Assembly (NCBI GenBank): GCA_036272815.1
Contig: DATAYA010000237.1
Location: 1 to 5,424, forward strand
Source of the DNA: DATAYA01 sp036272815
GTDB taxonomy: Bacteria > Pseudomonadota > Alphaproteobacteria > Acetobacterales > Acetobacteraceae
Reading direction: 5' to 3'
Length of the DNA: 5,424 nucleotides
How positions within the stretch are numbered: the stretch's first letter is position 1; every line of letters starts with the position of its first letter. The translations under genes and the position numbers were made by a program. Of this stretch, positions 1-5,424 are shown piece after piece. Below the pieces are notes generated by a model. The model had not been told where the DNA came from and did not search any database. It saw nothing but the letters and a program-made list of their open reading frames with translations.

Positions 1-263
1 CGATAGGCAACGACCGTGAAGCCGGCGAGCCGGGCCAGGTGTAGAATGGACAGCATGTGACAGTTGCAAAGGGCGGCGACTAACATCTCCTCGGGATCAA
101 CGGCGGCCTCCACGGCCCACTTTCCGACAACGTGTGGCGAGGCGGATGCAGGGACCACTGTCCCGCCGTCGAAGCTTACCGTGTGACCGCGGCTATAGCG
201 GCCACTCAGAAAATCGTCGCCCTTCCTCAGCATCCAATTGACGTCCGCAGTGTAGGTCGCCAT
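1..263 (-). CDS. OsmC/Ohr-family protein, N-terminal part (runs off left edge)
   Basis: Reading the minus strand from an ATG at 263 gives 87 open codons up to the window edge, so the C-terminal half is missing. Visible features are a start MATYTADVNW, a GRYSRGHTVSFDGG stretch (residues 21-34), VPASASPHVV (37-46), AVDPEEML (54-61) and a CNCHM motif (66-70). This order is typical of OsmC-like proteins, small cytoplasmic thiol peroxidases that reduce organic hydroperoxides. Cys68, before His69, aligns with the conserved reactive cysteine of the family; the second catalytic cysteine would lie outside the window. Cys66 is an extra cysteine where I would expect serine. The start is supported by GAGGAG just upstream. 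Codon use differs from the neighbours: it contains TTA, CTA, AGG, AGT and GTA codons and lower GC, which suggests recent acquisition. The family call is confident; actual peroxidase activity and substrate are inferred. Confidence 0.85.
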   Translation of the reverse strand, partial: MATYTADVNWMLRKGDDFLSGRYSRGHTVSFDGGTVVPASASPHVVGKWAVEAAVDPEEMLVAALCNCHMLSILHLARLAGFTVVAY

Positions 264-575
264 CCGCTCCTCGCTTTCAGCCGGGTATATACAGCCGCGA
301 TACCAGGCCCGTATTCGGTTGACCGTCACGTCGTCGAACGCTCCGCGACCACATGCACCAAGAAAGTACGACCGCTTTGGGTCTCAGCCGACGCAGCAGG
401 ATGCGCCACTACGCGCGGCAGCCCGCACGCTGCGGAAAATGCGTACAGTGCTTATCGACGGGCTTGACCGAACGTCCCGGCTGCGATCACCGCCGCCAGA
501 TCGCGTAGAGAGGGTTCCGCAATAGGCTTTCGGAGGGCCGATTGTGGCTGAGCCGGGGCATCCAGCGTCGCTGGT
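264..575. other. Gene-free, lower-GC intergenic stretch
   Basis: No convincing gene was found on either strand between the OsmC start and the DUF58 stop. The open frames here (for example plus 319-525) show no recognisable domain, have poor composition and lack a good ribosome binding site. Two sampled 60-base blocks (301-420) are about 62-63% G+C, against about 73% in a sampled block of the plus-strand operon. On the minus strand, TATATA near 286-291 could be a -10 element for the OsmC gene, but no matching -35 element is present at the right distance. I saw no transposase remnant and no clear IS end. The stretch may hold the OsmC promoter and the scar of a rearrangement. Confidence 0.5.
562..574. 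repeat. Short perfect palindrome just after the DUF58 stop
   Basis: CCAGCG-T-CGCTGG is a perfect inverted repeat lying one base beyond the TAG stop of the DUF58 gene (578-576 on the minus strand). As RNA it could form a 5-bp stem with a 3-base loop. No T-run follows on the minus strand, so it does not qualify as a standard intrinsic terminator. It might be a weak 3'-end hairpin, or chance in GC-rich DNA. Confidence 0.35.
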
Positions 576-1441
576 CTAGCGGCCGGCGCCCATCCCGGCC
601 AGCCTGGTGTAAAGGCCGAGCAGGGCCGCCTCGGCGGGCTGGTCCGTCCGATGCACGAAGAAGCCGAACCTGGCCGCGGCTGCGATCGCCGCGAGCCCCG
701 CCTGCTGCCGCTCCAGCGCCTCGGCATAGGCCGCCCGCACGCCTTCCACGCGCGGCACCAGCGCGTCCGGCTCGCGCTCCAGTCCGCGGAAGCGGATGCG
801 GCCGGAATAGGGCAGCAGCGCCTCCGCCGGGTCGAGCACCTGCACCAGCGTGCCCGCGACCGGGACCGAGGCGAGATGGGCGACGGCGCCCTGGATCTCC
901 GGCAATGGTGCGAGAAAGTCGCCGAACAGCACCACCCGCCCGTGCGGCGGCAGCCGCGCAGGCGGCGGCACGCCGGCGCCCTCGGTCAGTTGCGGCAGCG
1001 CTTCCGCCAGCCGGTCCAGCGTCGCCCGGCCGGCCGAGGCGCGCACCTCCGAGCCGATCAGCCGCACCCGCTCGCCGCCGCGCAGCAGCAGGGCGGCCAG
1101 CGCCAGCAGCAGCAGCTCGGCACGCTCGATCTTCTCGACCGAGTGCCCGCGCGAGCGCCAGCGCATCGAGGCCGAGCCGTCGCGCCACAGCGCCACGGTC
1201 TGCGCCGCCTCCCATTCGGTCTCGCGGATGAAGGTGCGGTCGGATTTTGCGGATTGCCGCCAGTCGATCCGGTTCACATGGTCGCCCGGCAGGAACGGGC
1301 GGAACTGCCAGAAACTGTCGCCGAGGCCGACGCGGCGGCGGCCATGCACCCCCTGCGCCACCGTCGCCGCCACCCGCTCGGCCTGCGCCAGCAGCGGCGG
1401 CAGCCGCGCGCCGAGCGCCTCCGCGCGCCGGGCAAGGACGC

Positions 1442-1445
<4 letters not shown>
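576..1445 (-). CDS. DUF58 domain (vWA-like) protein, MoxR partner
   Basis: This is a 289-residue protein of the DUF58 family, usually encoded directly after a MoxR ATPase. The family hallmark is clear: a GLGDSFWQFRPFLPGD stretch (residues 40-55), then NRIDWRQSA (58-66). It is followed by LWRDGSASM (86-94), which holds a DxSxS sequence (Asp89, Ser91, Ser93) like the metal-binding MIDAS motif of von Willebrand A domains. A hydrophobic leucine/alanine-rich helix follows at about 110-122. There is no signal peptide or obvious membrane anchor, so it is probably cytoplasmic. The start is a GTG at 1445 that overlaps the MoxR stop as GTGA, which implies translational coupling; no strong Shine-Dalgarno sequence precedes it. 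The length is typical of short family members. Its role as partner or substrate adaptor of the MoxR ATPase is inferred from genetic linkage. No DUF4159-like gene follows downstream, which is unusual for this kind of cluster. Confidence 0.9.
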
Positions 1446-2440
<995 letters not shown>

Positions 2441-2488
2441 TGATCGCATCCTTCGTGCCCACGCGGGACTTGGCGGCCTGCCTGCCAC

Positions 2489-2518
2489 TTCACGCGGGCC
2501 GGGCAGCCTACCTATATC
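2489..2518 (+). promoter_or_regulatory. Possible sigma70-type promoter for the DUF1285 operon
   Basis: In the 121-bp gap between the divergent MoxR and DUF1285 genes, TTCACG (2489-2494) and TATATC (2513-2518) are separated by 18 bases. Each matches the sigma70 consensus at 4 of 6 positions. The -10 candidate sits in the only AT-rich patch of the gap, and transcription would begin near 2525, leaving a leader of about 37 bases. The MoxR/DUF58 unit must also be transcribed from this gap, possibly using the same AT-rich patch in reverse, but I see no good matching -35 for it. No operator could be assigned. Confidence 0.35.
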
Positions 2519-2549
2519 CTGGTGCCGGACGGAAGCACGGCATGGGAGC

Positions 2550-2553
2550 GGAG
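2550..2553 (+). promoter_or_regulatory. Ribosome binding site deciding the GTG start of the DUF1285 gene
   Basis: GGAG lies 8 bases before the GTG at 2562, with another GGAG a few bases further upstream. The reading frame stays open far upstream, through the antisense of MoxR, so this site is the main reason for choosing GTG 2562 as the start. Confidence 0.6.
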
Positions 2554-2561
2554 ACGCGGAC

Positions 2562-3182
2562 GTGACGGATGCCTGGCCACATGGGCCCACAAGCTTTGCG
2601 GTCCCGACGTCCGGCGCTCGGACACGGTCCCCGGATGCGCCGGCGCTGGCCGCGCGCCGCCCGCGGCCGCCGCCGGCCGAGTGCGGCGACCTGCCATTCC
2701 TGATCCGCCGCGACGGCACTTGGCTCTATCGCGGCTCGCCGATCGGGCGGAAGGAGCTGGTGTGCCTGTTCTCCAGCGTGCTGCGCCGCGCCGAGGACGG
2801 CAGCTTCTGGCTCCAGACGCCGGCCGAGCGCGGCCGGATCGCCGTGGAAGACAGTCCCTTCGTCGCCGTCGAACTGGACTGGCGCGGCGACGGCTGCGGC
2901 CAGGTGCTGTCGCTGCGCACCAATATCGACGAGGTGGTGACGGTCGGCGCCGACCACCCGATCCGCATCGCCCATGACATCCTGACGTGCGAGCCGACGC
3001 CCTACGTCCTGCTTCGGCCGGGCGAGGGGAGCTGGCCGGTTGAGGCCCGCATCAGCCGTGCGGTCTATTATGAGCTGGCCGCGCTTGCAGTGCCGGGGAT
3101 GGTCCACGGACGGCGCATGCTCGGCGTCTGGAGCTGCCGCCGCTTCTTCCCGCTGGGCGAGCTGCCGCCGGGGGAGGGCTGA
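2562..3182 (+). CDS. DUF1285 family protein
   Basis: This is a 206-residue protein of the DUF1285 family, conserved in proteobacteria and of unknown function. The family core begins near residue 41 with CGDLPFLIRRDGTWLYRGSP (41-60), then IGRKELVCLF (61-70), SVLRRAEDGSFWLQTPAE (72-89) and IAVEDSPFVAVELDW (93-107). The late blocks are a TNIDEVVTVGADHPIRI region, PYVLLRPGEG, AVYYELA and a C-terminal GVWSCRRFFPLGE. There is no signal peptide or membrane segment, so it is likely a soluble cytoplasmic protein. Residues 2-39 form a Pro/Arg/Ala-rich, probably disordered extension. The start is a GTG supported by GGAG at good spacing; no in-frame ATG lies at the N-terminus. It is the first gene of a tightly packed plus-strand operon with a CoA-type Nudix hydrolase 8 bases downstream. 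Any link to CoA or tRNA metabolism is guilt by association only. Confidence 0.88.
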   Translation: MTDAWPHGPTSFAVPTSGARTRSPDAPALAARRPRPPPAECGDLPFLIRRDGTWLYRGSPIGRKELVCLFSSVLRRAEDGSFWLQTPAERGRIAVEDSPFVAVELDWRGDGCGQVLSLRTNIDEVVTVGADHPIRIAHDILTCEPTPYVLLRPGEGSWPVEARISRAVYYELAALAVPGMVHGRRMLGVWSCRRFFPLGELPPGEG

Positions 3183-3190
3183 TCCGGGGC

Positions 3191-3832
3191 ATGCAGCGAG
3201 CGGAGCTGCGCGCCCGTCTGGCGGCCGGCGCGCGGCCGCTGCAGGTGGTCCGGGCGTCGCAATCCGTCTCGGTGCCCGCCGACGCGATCGCGGTGCCGGC
3301 GGCCGAGAGCGTGCTGGGCTTCGCGGCCGATGAGCTGGTCCGGGCCGCCGTGCTGGTGCCGATCCTGACCGGCCCCGCGCCGTGCGTGCTGCTCACCAAG
3401 CGCACGACGCATCTCTCCCGTCATCCCGGCCAAGTGTCGTTCCCGGGCGGACGGATCGATCCGGACGACGCCGATGCGGAGGCCGCGGCCCTGCGTGAGG
3501 CGCAGGAGGAGATCGGCCTTCACCCCGAAGCGGTCGAGATCGCCGGCCGGCTGCCCGATCAGATCACCGGCACCGGCTATGTGGTGACGCCCGTCATCGG
3601 CCTGCTCGGGCCGACACCACCCGATCTGGAACTCTCGCCCGAGGAGGTGGAGGCGTTGGTCGAATTGCCGCTCGCCGTCTTGCTCGATCCGGCGGCGCCG
3701 CAGCGCCGGCGCGCGGAGTCGCGCGGGCGGCTGCGGGAATTCTGGGTGTGGCCGCATCCCGAGCACGACATCTGGGGGGCCACGGCCGCCATCCTCGTGC
3801 AGCTCGCGCGGCGGCTGCGCGGCGAGGCTTGA
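3191..3832 (+). CDS. CoA pyrophosphatase-type Nudix hydrolase
   Basis: This is a 213-residue Nudix hydrolase of the NudL/YeaB/NUDT7 type (UPF0035), which splits coenzyme A or its derivatives to 3',5'-ADP and (acyl-)4'-phosphopantetheine. The subfamily signature is visible as LLTKR (residues 67-71) followed by SRHPGQVSFPGG (76-87). The Nudix box ends with REAQEEIGL (102-110), in which Glu103, Glu106 and Glu107 are the expected metal ligands. The first Glu of the general Nudix box is replaced, as is usual in this CoA-specific group where PGGxxDxxD (85-93) is seen instead. The length is normal. ATG 3191 lies 8 bases after the DUF1285 stop, and a GGAGGG about 12 bases upstream can serve as ribosome binding site. 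CoA specificity is inferred from the signature; other nucleotide substrates cannot be excluded. Confidence 0.93.
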   Translation: MQRAELRARLAAGARPLQVVRASQSVSVPADAIAVPAAESVLGFAADELVRAAVLVPILTGPAPCVLLTKRTTHLSRHPGQVSFPGGRIDPDDADAEAAALREAQEEIGLHPEAVEIAGRLPDQITGTGYVVTPVIGLLGPTPPDLELSPEEVEALVELPLAVLLDPAAPQRRRAESRGRLREFWVWPHPEHDIWGATAAILVQLARRLRGEA

Positions 3833-3835
3833 GGG

Positions 3836-4078
3836 ATGCGCTGGGCGGAGGCGCTGCTGTTCGCCGCCCCGTTCGCCGCGTTCCTGATCTGGCGCCGCAT
3901 CTCCGCCGGGGAGGGGCCGTCGCCCGCGCTGCTGGCCGCGACGCTGGCCGTGCTGCTCGCCTTCGGCGGCGCGGTTGCCTGGCTCGGGCTCGGCCGACAG
4001 ATCGGGCGCAACCGCACCTATGTGCCGGCCGCACTGGTCGGCGGACATATCGTCGCTGGCCACGCGGCGCCGCGGTGA
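3836..4078 (+). CDS. DUF6111 family small membrane protein
   Basis: This encodes an 80-residue protein matching my recollection of the DUF6111 family, of unknown function. It has two hydrophobic segments, about residues 5-19 and 31-52, joined by a loop with Arg20-Arg21 and ending in a basic GRQIGRNR stretch. The C-terminal tail has TYVPA (61-65) and GGHIVAGH (69-76), the most conserved part as far as I recall. It is therefore predicted to be a small inner-membrane protein. ATG 3836 is 3 bases after the Nudix stop, with GAGG 8 bases upstream of the start. Its stop overlaps the GTG of the next gene as GTGA. The codon-level composition matches its neighbours, so it is a genuine operon member and not a shadow frame. 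No function can be assigned. Confidence 0.85.
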   Translation: MRWAEALLFAAPFAAFLIWRRISAGEGPSPALLAATLAVLLAFGGAVAWLGLGRQIGRNRTYVPAALVGGHIVAGHAAPR

Positions 4079-5250
4079 CCGGGTCGCCGTCGCTGCGGAT
4101 CGCGCCCGGCTTCCTGGCCGACCCGGCGCTGCGCTCCGTGCTGGCGGCGCTGCCGGAGGCGCGCGTCGTCGGCGGTGCGGTGCGCGACGCGATCGCCGGC
4201 CTGCCGGTCGCCGACATCGACCTCGCCACCCCGGCGCGGCCGGAGGACGTCGCCCGCGCGCTCGCGGCGGTGGGCCTGCGCGCGGTGCCGACCGGGATCG
4301 CACACGGCACGATCACTGCAATCGCCAACGGCCGCCCGTTCGAGGTCACCACGCTCCGCCGCGACACCGAGACCGACGGCCGCCACGCCCGCGTCGCCTG
4401 GACCCGCGACTGGCGGGAAGATGCGGCACGACGGGATTTCACCATCAATGCCATATCGCTTTCGCCTGCCGGCGAGGTGTTCGACTATTTCGGCGGCATC
4501 GCCGACCTCGCCGCGCGGCGGGTCCGCTTCGTGGGCGAGCCGGCGCTGCGGATCGCCGAGGACCGGCTGCGCATCCTGCGGTTCTTCCGCTTCTTCGCCC
4601 GCTACGGCGGGGAGCCGGACCGGGCGGCGGTGGCGGCGATCGCGGCGGCCGCTGCCGGCATCGCCGGGCTCTCGGCGGAGCGGGTGTGGAGCGAACTCAA
4701 GCGCATCCTCGCCGCCCCCGACCCGCGCGCGGCTATGGCGCTGATGGAGCGACTCGGCGTGCTGGCGGCGGTGCTGCCGGAGGCGACGGATCGGGCGGCG
4801 CTCGACCGGCTGGTCACCGCCGGCGCCCCGGCCGATCCGCTGCTGCGGCTTGCTGCCCTGCTCTCGGGCGATCCAGCACCGGTGGCGGAACGCCTGCGAC
4901 TCTCGACCGAGGAGGCGGGCCGCCTCGCCGCGATCCGTGCGGCACCGCTGGCCACCCCCTCGATGGACGATGCAAGCCTGCGCCGTCTGCTCGCCGACAC
5001 GCCGGCGGAGACGCTGATCGACCGGGTGTGGCTCGGCGGCGGCGATGCGCGGCTGCGCGGGCGTCTCGCGGCGATGCCGCGGCCGGTGTTTCCGCTCGGC
5101 GGGCGCGATGCGGTGGCGATCGGGATGGCGCCGGGGCCGGAGGTCGGGCGGGCGCTGCGCGAGGTTCGCGACTGGTGGCTGGCGGGCGGCTGCGTTGCCG
5201 ACGCGGCGGCGTGCCGGGCGGAGTTGGAACGAATTGCCGGAGCGGAGTGA
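4075..5250 (+). CDS. cca: CCA tRNA nucleotidyltransferase (class II)
   Basis: This is a 391-residue class II nucleotidyltransferase that builds or repairs the CCA end of tRNAs from CTP and ATP in the cytoplasm. The catalytic head shows GGAVRD (residues 33-38) and the metal-binding pair Asp47/Asp49 in ADIDLAT, with Glu90 in FEVTTLRRD (89-97) nearby. The neck shows RRDFTINAI (119-127), DYFGGIADL (137-145) and EDRLRILRFFRF (162-173). The EDxxR in the last motif is the amino-acid template that selects the incoming nucleotide. The C-terminal RPVFPLGGRD (336-345) is typical of alphaproteobacterial members. No HD phosphohydrolase domain is visible, unlike the E. coli enzyme. The start is GTG 4075, overlapping the DUF6111 stop; upstream the frame stays open, but a start there would run through DUF6111. 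Poly(A) polymerase activity is the main alternative in this family, but the length and single-copy operon setting favour CCA addition. Confidence 0.93.
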   Translation: MTGSPSLRIAPGFLADPALRSVLAALPEARVVGGAVRDAIAGLPVADIDLATPARPEDVARALAAVGLRAVPTGIAHGTITAIANGRPFEVTTLRRDTETDGRHARVAWTRDWREDAARRDFTINAISLSPAGEVFDYFGGIADLAARRVRFVGEPALRIAEDRLRILRFFRFFARYGGEPDRAAVAAIAAAAAGIAGLSAERVWSELKRILAAPDPRAAMALMERLGVLAAVLPEATDRAALDRLVTAGAPADPLLRLAALLSGDPAPVAERLRLSTEEAGRLAAIRAAPLATPSMDDASLRRLLADTPAETLIDRVWLGGGDARLRGRLAAMPRPVFPLGGRDAVAIGMAPGPEVGRALREVRDWWLAGGCVADAAACRAELERIAGAE

Positions 5251-5254
5251 GGCG

Positions 5255-5424
5255 ATGTCAACCCTGGCCGTGCAACCCTATCGCGCAATGGCCCGCAACA
5301 ACGCCGGGCCAATCACCGGCTGCTCGCGGCCTGTGCGCGGCTCCAGCCGGATGAGCTTTGCCCATGCGTGATTCAAGCACCGCGCGGGCCGGGCGTCCCG
5401 TCAGTCCATGACCTCATGCGCCTC
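5255..5424 (+). pseudogene. DinB-family protein start, frameshifted and cut by window edge
   Basis: An ATG at 5255, four bases after the cca stop and 7 bases after GGAG, begins MSTLAVQPYRAMARNNAG. This resembles the first helix of DinB-like proteins (four-helix bundles with a putative metal site, often linked to thiol or stress chemistry), where NNAWANHRLLAAC or similar is expected. In the original frame translation goes wrong after NNAG and stops at 5369-5371. If one base (T) is added between 5305 and 5306, the text becomes NNAWANHRLLAACARLQPDEL and stays open to the window end. This indicates a 1-base deletion, either a real pseudogene or a sequencing error. Beyond residue DEL the match weakens: CPCVIQ looks like an insertion before APRGPGVPSVHDL, where the family usually has something like APRxSFFPS. 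The family call rests on a short N-terminal match. Confidence 0.6.

Noticed and set aside
280..295. TATATA patch as the -10 of an OsmC promoter on the minus strand
   Set aside because: No acceptable -35 at 16-18 bases, so it is noted only within the intergenic entry.
411..435. Imperfect hairpin around GGCAGCCCGCACGCTGCGG as a terminator
   Set aside because: The stem has a mismatch or bulge and is not followed by a T-run on either strand.
132..525. Plus-strand open frames at 132-467 and 319-525
   Set aside because: The first is largely antisense to the OsmC gene. Neither has a recognisable domain, a good ribosome binding site or coding-like composition.
3068..4454. Long minus-strand frames beneath the Nudix, DUF6111 and cca genes
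   Set aside because: Arg/Ala/Pro-rich translations with no motifs, fully covered by well-supported plus-strand genes.
5401..5424. Possible end of a converging minus-strand gene (EAHEVMD followed by TGA)
   Set aside because: Only seven codons are visible, and the plus-strand DinB-like frame covers the same bases. Sequence to the right would be needed to decide.

Overview
The window looks like a chromosomal segment from a very GC-rich alphaproteobacterium, most likely Rhodospirillales/Acetobacteraceae. This is inferred from hand-sampled GC above 70% over most of the window, frequent GTG starts, and the combination DUF1285 - CoA-type Nudix hydrolase - DUF6111 - CCA tRNA nucleotidyltransferase next to a MoxR/DUF58 pair. 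No species can be assigned.

Layout. (1) Positions 1-263, minus strand: the N-terminal part of an OsmC/Ohr-family protein that runs off the left edge. (2) 264-575: an apparently gene-free stretch whose GC is lower (about 60-63% in sampled blocks) than the rest. (3) 576-2440, minus strand: a two-gene unit of a MoxR-type AAA+ ATPase followed, with a 4-base GTGA overlap, by a DUF58 (vWA-like) protein. The genes that usually extend this kind of operon are absent before the OsmC gene. (4) 2441-2561: a short divergent intergenic region with a plausible promoter for the plus-strand operon. (5) 2562-5250, plus strand: a compact run of DUF1285 protein, CoA pyrophosphatase-type Nudix hydrolase, a small two-helix DUF6111 membrane protein, and CCA tRNA nucleotidyltransferase, with gaps of 8 and 3 bases and then a 4-base overlap. 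(6) 5255-5424, plus strand: the start of a DinB-family protein that is frameshifted by one apparently missing base at about 5305/5306 and runs off the right edge.

Functional reading. MoxR and DUF58 probably act together as a chaperone-like ATPase and its vWA-type partner in maturing or maintaining envelope or enzyme complexes. The plus-strand operon carries housekeeping functions (CoA/nucleotide clean-up and tRNA 3'-end maturation) with two conserved proteins of unknown role. I found no CRISPR array, RNA gene, intact mobile element or defence system. Most of the window is ordinary chromosome. The parts worth a second look are the low-GC left end with its break in gene order, and the frameshifted DinB gene at the right end.
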